Shown piece by piece: positions 17,366-26,486 of a stretch of 64,000 nucleotides of DNA; the first letter of the stretch is position 1, and every line of letters begins with the position of its first letter. The stretch is from an uncultured Roseburia sp. (GTDB lineage: Bacteria > Bacillota > Clostridia > Lachnospirales > Lachnospiraceae), in assembly GCA_934317215.1 (NCBI GenBank), contig CAKREH010000004.1, positions 1 to 64,000 on the forward strand, read 5' to 3'. The translations under genes and the position numbers were made by a program. Below the pieces are notes generated by a model. That model searched no databases, was not told where the DNA came from, and saw only the letters and a program-made list of their open reading frames with translations.

Positions 17366-18388
17366 TTAATTTTTTGCATACTCTGCCAACAGCCCCTCAA
17401 TCTGAAGATTGATATTTTCCGGGAACGTCCCCACATTGTCATGGGTGATTTTTACCAGAAAATCAAGATTTTTATATGTCCCGGCAGGATGGTTTCTTTT
17501 CCGATCCTGCGTGGCTGAAACCTCAATCTTTACCTGTGCGCGTTTCTGCTCAAAAAGCGGAATAATAATATAATACAGACGGTCATCCCGAAACGATACA
17601 TATCCGGCATTTTTGCCGGATTTTGTTGTTAAAAAGAGCCTGTGATCCCGGATGCGGGACGGATATAAAGTCATGCCAGAGCGGAGCACGGGTGCATCCG
17701 CGGCGAGCTCTAACATCGAGGCGATAGAATAAATGTCAGCATCGGGGAGAACTTCCGGTGTTAAAAGCCGTTTGAGCGTCGATGTCGCGTCGATAAACTG
17801 CTGGGCTAACAGATAGGAGAGCTCTGCCTGAAAATTCAGCCGTTTTGGACAGACGTTTTCCCGATGGATCTGTGTGTCGATATGATCGAGCAGGCGTTTG
17901 CTGCATTCAAACATACTTTTTAAAAACAGGGGAAAATCTTCTTCTAAGATCCAGAGATATTTTCCTGTCGCGGCAGGAAAACTGCCGATGATCCCACCGT
18001 CCGCATCTTCAGCGTAATGATAGACTGTGCGCGCGGTATAGGCATTTTCATTGAGCGGAGCATCCCATTTCATCTGCTTTGCAGTGGAGCCGGTGGTGGC
18101 ATTTTCCTCCCAGTAAGACTGGTGGTAAGTGGTTTTTCCGTGTTGTTTACTGCCTGAGGCGGTATTTTTAGCATCTTTTTTAAAACGATTATCCGTCATA
18201 GGCATATTTTTGCGCAGAAAATCATAAGCCTCATTGATCTCCTGTGCAGTAAAATCATAGGCTCTGGTAGAAAATGCTTCCGTGTCAGGATGAACCTGGT
18301 GCATCAGTTGTCTGTATTTCTTTTTAATCTCTGTAAGATCTGTCCCGGGAGTGATTCCAAGAATTTTGTACGCCATTGCTTTTGTCAT
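17366..18388 (-). CDS. DnaJ-domain protein
   Basis: A 340-residue protein whose N-terminal 65 residues form a J domain with the essential HPD motif at 33-35 (MHQVHPDTEAF). J domains stimulate the ATPase of DnaK-type chaperones. The rest (about 70-340) lacks the zinc finger and C-terminal repeats of full DnaJ and matches nothing I can name, so it probably carries a specific substrate or partner site. The start has no strong ribosome binding site, and a slightly later Met (residue 5) is possible. Single gene, convergent with the HD gene. Confidence 0.75.
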   Translation of the reverse strand: MTKAMAYKILGITPGTDLTEIKKKYRQLMHQVHPDTEAFSTRAYDFTAQEINEAYDFLRKNMPMTDNRFKKDAKNTASGSKQHGKTTYHQSYWEENATTGSTAKQMKWDAPLNENAYTARTVYHYAEDADGGIIGSFPAATGKYLWILEEDFPLFLKSMFECSKRLLDHIDTQIHRENVCPKRLNFQAELSYLLAQQFIDATSTLKRLLTPEVLPDADIYSIASMLELAADAPVLRSGMTLYPSRIRDHRLFLTTKSGKNAGYVSFRDDRLYYIIIPLFEQKRAQVKIEVSATQDRKRNHPAGTYKNLDFLVKITHDNVGTFPENINLQIEGLLAEYAKN

Positions 18389-18446
18389 AAATTGAGTATA
18401 TCATAAAAATAAGAAAGCGACAGTTAAAAAATCAGGAGGAACACAC

Positions 18447-19175
18447 ATGAGAATCATAATCGTAAGACACGGCGATCCAAATTACGAACTGGACACACTG
18501 ACAAAAACCGGATGGAGAGAGGCAGAGCTTGCAGCCGAATACCTGGAAAAACTGCAGATAAAGGCGTTTTATGTGTCTCCATTGGGACGGGCACAGGATA
18601 CTGCCGGATGTACTTTGAAAAAAATGAACCGGACGGCAGAGACATTAGACTGGCTTCGTGAGTTTGAAGCACACATTGACAGGCCTGACGTGAAAAATGA
18701 AAAGTCGATCTGCTGGGACTGGTTGCCACAGGATATGGAAAAGGAGCCGGAACTTTATGACAGGGAGCGTTGGGATAAGACGGATATTATGCAAAATGGA
18801 AATGTGGAAGAAGCCTGCCAGTGGGTCTGTGATGGTCTGGATGCATTATTGAAAAAGCATGGTTATGAGCGGGACAATCTGTATTACCGTGTAAATGAGG
18901 CAAATCATGACACGATCGTTCTGTTCTGTCATTTTGGGGTGGAATGTGTGATGTTAAGTCATCTGTTAAACGTATCTCCAATGGTTTTGTGGCATGGGCT
19001 GTGTGCGGCACCGAGCTCGATCACCAGTATTTACACGGAAGAGCGCAGAAAAGGGATCGCAAGTTTTCGTGTGAATGAATTTGGCAGCACGGCGCATCTG
19101 TATGTGGCAGGGGAAAAACCATCCTTTGCAGCGCGGTTTTGTGAGTGTTATGGGGACGGAGACAGACAGGATTAA
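18447..19175 (+). CDS. Histidine phosphatase family protein
   Basis: A 242-residue member of the phosphoglycerate mutase-like superfamily. The catalytic RHG motif is at residues 7-9 (IIVRHGDPNYE) and the second conserved His is in LFCHFGVE. The extended length and the ERDNLYYRV region suggest a specialised phosphatase rather than a glycolytic mutase. A strong AGGAGG ribosome binding site precedes the ATG. It is a single gene, divergent from the DnaJ-domain gene. Confidence 0.85.
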   Translation: MRIIIVRHGDPNYELDTLTKTGWREAELAAEYLEKLQIKAFYVSPLGRAQDTAGCTLKKMNRTAETLDWLREFEAHIDRPDVKNEKSICWDWLPQDMEKEPELYDRERWDKTDIMQNGNVEEACQWVCDGLDALLKKHGYERDNLYYRVNEANHDTIVLFCHFGVECVMLSHLLNVSPMVLWHGLCAAPSSITSIYTEERRKGIASFRVNEFGSTAHLYVAGEKPSFAARFCECYGDGDRQD

Positions 19176-19190
19176 AATTTTGAATAGCTA

Positions 19191-19219
19191 TTGACAAAAC
19201 CTTTCCATTGCCTTATTAT
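19191..19219 (+). promoter_or_regulatory. Sigma-A promoter of the lacI-like pseudogene
   Basis: TTGACA (19191-19196), a 17-base spacer and TATTAT (19214-19219) lie 45 bases before the TTG start at 19265. It is a good promoter that now drives only a broken gene. Confidence 0.7.
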
Positions 19220-19264
19220 CCACTTAACATATGGAAATAGTAGGAAATAAAACGGGGTGAGGTT

Positions 19265-19437
19265 TTGTCTATTAAGAAAATTGCAAAGGAAGCGGGAGTT
19301 TCCACAGCGACTGTCTCGCGAGTGTTGAACAATCCCGGGTATAAATGTTCTTCGGAGGAATTGCGGGAGCGAATCTGGAAGATTGCCAGAGAACTCAATT
19401 ACATGCCAAATGAGGCGGCGAGAAATTTAAAAAAGGG
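19265..19437 (+). pseudogene. LacI-family regulator, 5' fragment
   Basis: Only the DNA-binding headpiece remains: MSIKKIAKEAGVSTATVSRVLNNP and about 35 more residues to NEAARNLKKG. A normal LacI protein is around 330 residues. At about 19437 the sequence jumps into the middle of a threonine synthase gene in another frame, so the regulator frame runs on as nonsense until 19546. The ligand-binding domain is missing. The TTG start is very close to its GGGGTGAGG site. The truncated headpiece might still fold but would lack the dimer-forming body. Confidence 0.85.
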
Positions 19438-19998
19438 GATTACGGATATGAAATTGCAGAACAGTTTGATTTTAAACTGCCGGATGCTATTTTATATCCG
19501 ACCGGAGGCGGAGTCGGGATCATCGGAATCTACAAGGCGTTTTTAGAGATGCAGGAACTCGGATGGATACAGGGAAAACTGCCGCGGCTGATCGCCGTGC
19601 AGGCAGAAGGCTGTGCGCCGATCGTAAAAGCATTTGAAGAAGGAAAGAAGGAATCCGAGTTTTTTGAAAATTCAGATACCGTTGCATTTGGAATCAATGT
19701 GCCGAAAGCACTGGGCGATTTTCTGGTCTTAAAGGCATTATACGAGACGGAAGGCGCAGCTGTGGCAGTGTCGGATAAGGAAATATTAGAAGCAGTCCAG
19801 TCACTGGCAAGCTGGGAAGGAACTTTTGTGTGCCCGGAAGGAGCATCCCTTTATGCGGCTGCAAAGAAACTCAGGGAGTCCGGTTTCTTAGGTCAGGACG
19901 ACCGGGTAGTACTTTTAAATACAGGTGCGGGAATTAAATATCCGGATTCTGTCCATCGGGAAATTCCGGTATTGAAAAAAGATGCAAAGTTAGGATAG
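19438..19998 (+). pseudogene. Threonine synthase, 3' fragment
   Basis: The frame read from GYEIAEQFDFKLPDAILYPTGGG onward is the C-terminal half of a threonine synthase (PLP enzyme making threonine from phosphohomoserine). It contains the PLP phosphate loop TGGGVG and continues to a normal-looking end. The N-terminal half with the PLP-binding lysine is absent, lost in the same deletion that removed the body of the LacI gene. A frame beginning at 19549 could be translated, but it has no ribosome binding site and would be inactive. Confidence 0.85.
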
Positions 19999-20077
19999 CG
20001 GCTGTTTTTAGAAACCACATAAAAATCACATATCCTTCTGCTAAGATCAAAAGAAAAAGCAGGAGGAGCCAAAAAAA

Positions 20078-20547
20078 TTGGATATCAGAAAAAAGCGGCT
20101 GTATATAGACGGTATGTCATGCATCAGCTGTCAGAATAAGATTGAAAAAAGATTAAAACGGGAAAAGGGAGTACGGACCGCAGAGGTGAACTATGCCGCA
20201 AAAACGGCAGATATCACTTATGCTGCAGATGACCGGGATCTTAAATTTACTGGTTCCCGGACAGCTTGCCGAGACCGGGATGGGATACGGGATGCTCTTT
20301 GTGATCGGACTACTGACCTCTGTGCATTGTGTTGCAATGTGCGGGGGCATCAATCTGTCCCAGTGCCTGCCGGATCAGGGAAGAAAAACGGAAAAGAAAC
20401 ATATGCTGCGCCCGGCATTTCTTTATAACCTTGGGCGGGTGTGCTCTTATACAGCGGTGGGATTTATTTTAGGAACAGTTGGAATGCTGATCGGCGGCGG
20501 GGGAAGTACTGGACTGCCGGTGGTATTCCAGGGAATGTTAAAAATAT
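20078..20547 (+). pseudogene. HMA-domain/TauE-type exporter, internally deleted and truncated
   Basis: It begins with a TTG and a strong GCAGGAGGAG site. The first about 50 residues are a heavy-metal-associated domain with metal motif GMSCISCQNKIEKRL. Near 20230 the frame shifts and continues as a TauE/SafE (UreH-like) membrane segment (GMGYGMLFVIGLLTSVHCV, AMCGGINLSQC). Intact relatives join these parts through a longer linker, so a linker deletion is inferred. The membrane protein then stops being recognisable at about 20547, where it runs in frame into a response regulator. Probably a copper-related efflux or assembly protein, now dead. Confidence 0.8.
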
Positions 20548-20747
20548 TTGTCCGGTACCCGCAGAAAGTATTTACGAGAGAAGAACTGATCGCAGCCGCC
20601 TTTGATGATGCCTTTGACGGGTATGACCGGGTCATAGATACACACATCAAAAATCTGCGCAAAAAAATAGAAACAGATCCGAAAAAGCCGGTTTATATCC
20701 GCACGGTGCATGGAATTGGATATGGGTTTGGAGGAAATGAGCCATGA
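20545..20747 (+). pseudogene. OmpR-type response regulator, 3' fragment
   Basis: The winged-helix output domain alone remains (YPQKVFTREELIAAAF, VDTH-like IDTHIKNLRKKIE, YIRTVHGIGYGF). The receiver domain with the phospho-acceptor Asp is lost. It is fused in frame to the preceding TauE-type membrane segment, so a 184-residue chimera from 20193 could be made. Its stop overlaps the ATG of the kinase remnant (ATGA), preserving the original operon junction. Confidence 0.85.
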
Positions 20748-21209
20748 GACGAAAACTCAGCGTGCAGCTTACGTCGGGAATTGTCTGAGACGGTGCGGAT
20801 AGCATTTGAACCGGAACTTAAAAAAAAGCATCTTGAGTGTACCGTAGAGGGACATGCTGTAGTGATATGGGGCGACCGGAAACGTTTGCAGCAGGTCATT
20901 TTTAATCTTCTGTCCAATGCAGTAAAATATTCCTTAGAAGGTGGAACAATCTGTATCTGTACAGATGAAGACAGCACGGAAGCGGTGTGGACGATCAAGG
21001 ATCAAGGAATCGGCATCTCAAAAGAAGATCAGCCGATGATCTTTGAACGTTTTTACCGGGCAGACCGTTCGCGGAACCGCAAAACAGGCGGTGTTGGGAT
21101 CGGGCTGGCGATCGTTAAGGCGATTGTTTTTGCGCACGGCGGGAAGATATCTGTCGAGAGTGAAGAGGGACATGGGGCAAAATTTATTGTCACACTGCCA
21201 AAATATTAG
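20744..21209 (+). pseudogene. Sensor histidine kinase, internally deleted
   Basis: The original start survives (MRRKLSVQLTSG), but after about 10 codons a deletion near 20773 shifts the frame. The rest is the HATPase end of the kinase: FNLLSNAVKYS, DQGIGIS, FERFYRADRSRN, GVGIGLAIVKAI. Membrane segments, sensor region and the phospho-acceptor His are missing. It was the partner of the OmpR fragment before it. An ORF from a TTG at 20781 could yield a 142-residue ATPase fragment. Confidence 0.85.
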
Positions 21210-21283
21210 ACCTTGACGTTTCCGGTAAATTGCGCTATATTACTCTCTACTTTGCAAAAAACAGTGTAGAAATGGAGAGGACT

Positions 21284-22342
21284 ATGACATTTTATCAGGA
21301 GCTTCAGCTCAGTTCGACAGGTTCAAAACAACTCATCAAAAATACGACGGACAAAAAAGAAAAAGGGCGTCATATCTTAATCTATAACTTTAAGGTATAT
21401 CTGGTGATGGTATTCTGTGTGGCGGTTGTGACCTTATATAGTAAATTGATTGGATCGGAAAACAGTGTGGTCGGAGTGACCGTTCTTTTGGCAGTGCTGG
21501 TGCTGCGCCAGGCAGATTTTGGAATCAAAACCACGCACGGACTGCTCTCGATTGCCGGTATTTTTGGAATACTGATCGCTGGACCGCGGCTTAGCAATAT
21601 GCTTTCGCCCATCCCGGCATTCGTTGTAAACGTATTCTGTATCATGTTTCTGATGATCCTGGGATGTCACAATGTGATCATGTACAACCATTCCACGTTT
21701 GTGCTCGGGTATCTGTTGTTACAGGGATATGATGTGAGCGGACATGCGTATCTGCTGCGTGTGGAGGGACTGCTTGCCGGAATGGTGATCTGTATGGCGA
21801 TTTTCTATAAGAATCAGAAAAACAGACCGTACCGGAGAACTTTTTTGGATCTGTTCCGGGAATTTGATCTTTCCTCTGTCAGAAACCGCTGGTATGTAAA
21901 ACTGACTTTCATTGTTTCCTCCGCGATGCTTGTGATGTCTCTTCTGGGACTTCCAAGAGCAATGTGGGCGGGGATCGCCTGTATGTCAGTCTGTCTGCCG
22001 TTTACGGATGACTGCATGGGAAGGGCAGAGAAAAGAGGTCTTTTTAATATCGTTGGAAGCCTTATTTTTGTGGCATTATATCTGGTTCTTCCGGAATCCA
22101 TGTATCCGTATATCGGAATGATCGGAGGAATCGGAGTTGGTTATTCTGCCGGCTATGCATGGCAGACGGTGTTCAATACGTTTGGGGCGTTGTCGATCGC
22201 GGCAGGATTGTTTGGACTGCAGAATGCAGTGATTCTGCGTATCGGGGCAAACATTTTTGGAAGTGTATATACCGTGCTGTGCAATAAGGGACTGGACCGG
22301 CTGGCACAGGTGGCGGAACAGCGGAAAAAAGTAACTGCATAG
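21284..22342 (+). CDS. FUSC-like membrane protein
   Basis: A 352-residue protein with about eight hydrophobic segments arranged as two groups (roughly 35-175 and 215-320) separated by a basic loop (NQKNRPYRRTF). This resembles the fusaric-acid-resistance/aromatic-acid-exporter superfamily, here lacking the large cytoplasmic domains. The start at 21284 is preferred (GGAGAGGACT upstream). It lies just after the deletion cluster but appears intact. A strong hairpin follows. The transported compound is unknown. Confidence 0.7.
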   Translation: MTFYQELQLSSTGSKQLIKNTTDKKEKGRHILIYNFKVYLVMVFCVAVVTLYSKLIGSENSVVGVTVLLAVLVLRQADFGIKTTHGLLSIAGIFGILIAGPRLSNMLSPIPAFVVNVFCIMFLMILGCHNVIMYNHSTFVLGYLLLQGYDVSGHAYLLRVEGLLAGMVICMAIFYKNQKNRPYRRTFLDLFREFDLSSVRNRWYVKLTFIVSSAMLVMSLLGLPRAMWAGIACMSVCLPFTDDCMGRAEKRGLFNIVGSLIFVALYLVLPESMYPYIGMIGGIGVGYSAGYAWQTVFNTFGALSIAAGLFGLQNAVILRIGANIFGSVYTVLCNKGLDRLAQVAEQRKKVTA

Positions 22343-22383
22343 AGGGCACTCACAAAACATAAAAATCAAAGAATGAATCAAAG

Positions 22384-22430
22384 AAAATCCCCGTATACTG
22401 GAACAAGGGCATCCGTATACGGGGATTTTA
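22384..22430 (+). terminator. Terminator hairpin overlapping the next gene's leader
   Basis: A perfect 15-bp stem: AAAATCCCCGTATAC (22384-22398) with GTATACGGGGATTTT (22414-22428). It ends the FUSC-like gene. The GGGGA in its right arm is the only ribosome-binding-like sequence before the symporter ATG at 22438. The loop holds ACTGGAAC, also found in the 32-base hairpin repeat. Confidence 0.8.
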
Positions 22431-22437
22431 GTGTGCT

Positions 22438-23727
22438 ATGCAAAAAATCAGTCAGTTTGCTGCCACGGGGCAGATCCTGCTTCTTCTTGGGACACATCTG
22501 TATTTTACATTTCGTCTGCGTTTTATCCAGCGTAAGATTCCGAGTGGGATCAGGCTTAGTTTTTCCGGGAAAAATAATGCTTCCTACTCGGCGCTTGCAA
22601 CGGCGTTGGCGGCGACGATCGGGACGGGAAATATTATCGGCATCTCCACGGCGATCGCAGTCGGCGGGGCGGGCGCAGTGTTCTGGTGCTGGATCACCGG
22701 TGTGCTTGGAATTGCAACCTGTTATGGAGAATGTTTTTTGTCCATGAAATACCGCAAAACGGAAAAAGATGGGAAGAGGATCGGCGGTCCGATGTATGTG
22801 TTGGAGAGAGGCATGCAGCAGAAAGGGCTTGCGGTCTTATTTTCCGTGTTTACGATATTAGCGTCGCTTGGGATCGGCAGCAGTGTGCAGGCACATTCGA
22901 TCAGTGCGGCAGTTACGGAACAGATACCGGTATCGCCGCATATCATCGGTATGGCAGCAGGTGTGCTTGCGGGAAAGGTGATCATCGGCGGCAGCCGTCA
23001 GATTGGAAAGGTATGTACCTGGCTGGTGCCTGTTATGAGCGCATTTTATTTAGGCGGATGTATTTTTATTCTGATAAAAAATTACATGGTGATCCCGGAG
23101 GCGGTAAAAATGATCGTAACTTCTGCGTTTGTGCCGAAGGCTGCAGCAGGGGGCGTGATCGGGACGACGGTGATGGCGGGTTTAAGAACCGGGATTTCGA
23201 GGGGACTGTTTACAAATGAGGCGGGACTTGGTTCTATCCCCATGGCGGCGGCGACCGCGCAGTATGCCTCGCCACAGGATCAGGCACTTGTCTCTATGAC
23301 AGGACCGTTCTGGGATACGGTCGTCATGTGTGCAATCACAGGGATTGCGTCAGTTTCAAGTATGATTGCCCATCCTGGCAATTATGCGGGGGTGCCGGGG
23401 GAGCGGATGTGTTTTGCTGTATTCCGGGAACTGCCGGTGTGGGGCGATGAAATGCTGTCGGTTTCACTGGTCTTGTTTGCATTTGCGACGATCATCGGAT
23501 GGAATGTCTATGGTGAGTGTGCCGTGCGGTATCTGTTTGGGGAAAAGGGCGTCCGCGTTTATCAGGTCGTTTATATGATGTGCGTTTATCTTGGCACTGT
23601 GACTACTCTCGATGTGGTGTGGGGCATTTCGGATTTGTTTAATTTTCTGATGGCAGTGCCAAATCTGATCTGTCTTTTGGGGTTGCGCCGGGAAATTGAG
23701 ATAAAAGATATAAAAAAGAAATATTAA
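22438..23727 (+). CDS. AGCS-family sodium/alanine-type symporter
   Basis: A 429-residue amino-acid:cation symporter. Family segments seen: LRFIQRKIPSG, ALAATIGTGNIIGISTAIAVGGAGAVFW, GGPMYVLERG, and GLFTNEAGLGSIPMAAATA. It imports alanine or glycine with sodium. The N terminus is about a dozen residues shorter than many relatives, and the ATG has no free ribosome binding site; the nearest is buried in the hairpin just upstream. The start could therefore be different or regulated. Confidence 0.85.
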   Translation: MQKISQFAATGQILLLLGTHLYFTFRLRFIQRKIPSGIRLSFSGKNNASYSALATALAATIGTGNIIGISTAIAVGGAGAVFWCWITGVLGIATCYGECFLSMKYRKTEKDGKRIGGPMYVLERGMQQKGLAVLFSVFTILASLGIGSSVQAHSISAAVTEQIPVSPHIIGMAAGVLAGKVIIGGSRQIGKVCTWLVPVMSAFYLGGCIFILIKNYMVIPEAVKMIVTSAFVPKAAAGGVIGTTVMAGLRTGISRGLFTNEAGLGSIPMAAATAQYASPQDQALVSMTGPFWDTVVMCAITGIASVSSMIAHPGNYAGVPGERMCFAVFRELPVWGDEMLSVSLVLFAFATIIGWNVYGECAVRYLFGEKGVRVYQVVYMMCVYLGTVTTLDVVWGISDLFNFLMAVPNLICLLGLRREIEIKDIKKKY

Positions 23728-23830
23728 TGTTTACGATACTAGACAAAACAGAAGCCAAAAGACTATAATAGGCAGTATGGTGTGCAGATGGCACATGTAA
23801 ATATTAATTAAGAAAGAAAGAGGTAACCGT

Positions 23831-24703
23831 ATGTACATAATACAGTTTATCAGAGGTTTTTGTATGGCTCTCGCAGACAGTGTTCCGGGAGTATCCGGTG
23901 GAACCGTGGCATTTCTGCTTGGGTTTTACGATCAGTTTATCGATTCAATCGATGATCTGATCACCGGAAATATGGAAAAAAAGAAAACAGCGTTTTTCTT
24001 TTTGATCAAGCTCGGTATCGGCTGGGTAACAGGAATGGTTCTTGCGATTCTGATTCTTGCAAATGTTTTTGAATCCCATATTTATGCGATCAGTTCATTA
24101 TTTATCGGATTTATTATTTTTGCGATTCCAATCGTAGTCCGTGAAGAATTGGACACACTAAAAGGGAAGTATGCATACTGTCCGTTTGTACTGGCCGGGG
24201 CAGCCATCGTGTGTGCTATCACCTATTTTAATCCGGTTGGCGGCGGAAACAGTGTAAATCTGGAACATCTGACAGTCACAACAGGAATTTATGTATTCAT
24301 AGCAGGCGCAGTTGCAATCTGCGCAATGGTGCTTCCTGGTATTTCCGGTTCCACACTGCTTTTAATTATGGGACTTTACCTGCCAATCGTGACGGCGATT
24401 AAAGATATCCTGCATTTAAACTTAAAAAGTTTTCCGACGGTATTCGTATTCGGATGTGGTGTGTTAGTCGGTATTTTCAGTATTGTAAAGCTGATCCGTA
24501 AGGCATTAGAGCGTTTTCGGGCGCAGATGATCTTTCTGATCGTCGGACTGATGCTTGGTTCTATTTATGCTGTGATCATGGGACCAACAACACTGGATAC
24601 CCCACAGCCTGCAATGACGATCCACAATTTTTCTATCCTGTTTTTTATTATCGGTGGGGTAGTGATCTTTGGTTTGCAGCAGATGAAAAAAATTAAAAAA
24701 TAA
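23831..24703 (+). CDS. DUF368 polyprenyl-phosphate transporter (PopT family)
   Basis: A 290-residue membrane protein of the DUF368 family. ADSVPGVSGGTVAFLLGFYDQF near the N terminus and MVLPGISGSTLLLIMGLYLP in the middle are the two repeated family motifs. DUF368 (PopT) proteins have been linked to returning undecaprenyl phosphate across the membrane for reuse in cell wall synthesis. Eight or so membrane helices are predicted. AGAAAGAGG lies upstream of the ATG. An ABC exporter operon follows after 16 bases, so the genes may be co-transcribed. Confidence 0.9.
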   Translation: MYIIQFIRGFCMALADSVPGVSGGTVAFLLGFYDQFIDSIDDLITGNMEKKKTAFFFLIKLGIGWVTGMVLAILILANVFESHIYAISSLFIGFIIFAIPIVVREELDTLKGKYAYCPFVLAGAAIVCAITYFNPVGGGNSVNLEHLTVTTGIYVFIAGAVAICAMVLPGISGSTLLLIMGLYLPIVTAIKDILHLNLKSFPTVFVFGCGVLVGIFSIVKLIRKALERFRAQMIFLIVGLMLGSIYAVIMGPTTLDTPQPAMTIHNFSILFFIIGGVVIFGLQQMKKIKK

Positions 24704-24719
24704 ACATTTTGAGGGAAAC

Positions 24720-26486
24720 ATGAAAAAGTTACTGGTTTATTTAAAAGACTATAAAAAGGAAAGTGTATTAGGTCCGCTTTTTAAACTGCTTGAAGCAACT
24801 TTTGAACTGATCGTTCCGCTTGTTATGGCAGCGATCATTGATACCGGTGTTGCGACCGGGGACAAGTCCTATATTATGAAAATGTGCATGGTGCTGGTAC
24901 TGCTTGCAGTGATCGGTCTGACCTGCTCGGTCACAGCACAGTATTTCGCGGCAAAGGCGGCAGTCGGGTTTGCAACAAAACTGCGCCATGCGCTGTTTGC
25001 ACACATTGAGAGCCTCTCTTTTACAGAGATGGATACGGTTGGAACGGCGACACTGATCACGAGAATGACAAGTGATGTCAATCAGGTGCAGAACGGCGTG
25101 AACCTTGTGCTGCGTCTGTTTCTGCGTTCCCCGTTTATCGTGTTCGGTGCAATGGTCATGGCATTTACCATCGATGTCAAAGCGGCACTTGTATTTGTCG
25201 TTACGATCCCGCTTCTTTCCGTGGTTGTTTTTGGTATCATGCTGATCAGTATTCCGCTTTATAAAAAGGTACAGTCAGCCCTTGATAATGTACTTGGGAT
25301 CACAAGAGAGAATTTAACAGGAAGCAGGGTGATCCGTGCTTTTAATAAGGAAGAAGATGAAACGGTACATTTTAATGAAAATAATGATCTTCTGACAAGG
25401 GCACAGATTTATGTCGGAAAGATTTCCGCACTGATGAATCCGCTTACCTATGTGATCATCAACGGTGCGATCGTGGTGCTTGTCTGGACCGGTGCAGTCC
25501 GTGTTGACAACGGCTATATCACACAGGGTGAAGTGGTCGCGCTGATCAACTATATGTCACAGATCTTAGTGGAGTTAGTGAAACTGGCAAACCTGATCAT
25601 CAATATCAATAAATCCATTGCATGTGGAAACCGTATCCAGTCCATTTTTGAGATGCATCCATCCATCATGGACGGATCAGGCCGGAAAGTGGATGAGGTG
25701 CAGACGGATGCCGCTGACAGATCAGAAGAAGCAGAGTATGCCGTGGAATTTTCACATGTAGGATTAACCTATGCGGGTGCCGGAGACGAATCCTTAACGG
25801 ATATTGATTTTAAAGTAAAAAAAGGCGAGACGATCGGTATCATCGGAGGAACCGGTTCCGGAAAATCTTCGGTAGTCAACCTGATCCCGCGGTTTTATGA
25901 CGTGACGTCCGGTTTTATCAAAGTGGACGGAAAAGACGTCAAAGATTATCCTCTTGAGGAGCTGCGTGGAAAAATCGGTACAGTTTTACAGAAAGCTGTG
26001 TTGTTCCATGGCACGATCCGCGAGAACTTAAAATGGGGAAACCCGGATGCGACAGAAGAAGATCTGAACCGTGCCATCACAGTTGCGCAGGCAAAAGAGT
26101 TTGTCGACAACAAAGAGGGCGGACTTGATTTTGAAATCGAACAGGGCGGAAAAAACCTTTCCGGCGGACAGCGCCAGAGACTGACGATCGCCCGGGCCGT
26201 TGTCAGAAAACCGGAGATACTCATTTTAGACGACAGTGCATCCGCACTTGATTTTGCAACGGATGCAGCTCTTCGAAAAGCCATCCGCGAAATGGAAGGA
26301 GAGACGACTGTCTTTATCGTTTCCCAGCGAGCTGCTTCAATCCAGCATGCAGACCGCATCGTTGTGCTTGATGATGGAAAGATCGTCGGACTTGGAACCA
26401 GTGAAGAACTGTTAGAAAGCTGTGAAGTATATCAGGAAATCTACAACTCACAGTTTAAAAAACAGGAAGGAGGTAAGACGGCATGA
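24720..26486 (+). CDS. Heterodimeric ABC exporter, degenerate-site subunit
   Basis: A 588-residue half-transporter: six membrane helices (about 15-310), then an ATPase domain with Walker A GGTGSGKSS and signature LSGGQRQR. The Walker B is followed by Asp instead of the catalytic Glu (ILILDDSASALD), and the switch His is Gln (IVSQRAAS). So this subunit should form the degenerate ATP site in a heterodimer with the next gene product. It overlaps that gene by 4 bases. The pair probably exports drugs, lipids or peptides; the substrate is not evident. Confidence 0.92.
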   Translation: MKKLLVYLKDYKKESVLGPLFKLLEATFELIVPLVMAAIIDTGVATGDKSYIMKMCMVLVLLAVIGLTCSVTAQYFAAKAAVGFATKLRHALFAHIESLSFTEMDTVGTATLITRMTSDVNQVQNGVNLVLRLFLRSPFIVFGAMVMAFTIDVKAALVFVVTIPLLSVVVFGIMLISIPLYKKVQSALDNVLGITRENLTGSRVIRAFNKEEDETVHFNENNDLLTRAQIYVGKISALMNPLTYVIINGAIVVLVWTGAVRVDNGYITQGEVVALINYMSQILVELVKLANLIININKSIACGNRIQSIFEMHPSIMDGSGRKVDEVQTDAADRSEEAEYAVEFSHVGLTYAGAGDESLTDIDFKVKKGETIGIIGGTGSGKSSVVNLIPRFYDVTSGFIKVDGKDVKDYPLEELRGKIGTVLQKAVLFHGTIRENLKWGNPDATEEDLNRAITVAQAKEFVDNKEGGLDFEIEQGGKNLSGGQRQRLTIARAVVRKPEILILDDSASALDFATDAALRKAIREMEGETTVFIVSQRAASIQHADRIVVLDDGKIVGLGTSEELLESCEVYQEIYNSQFKKQEGGKTA

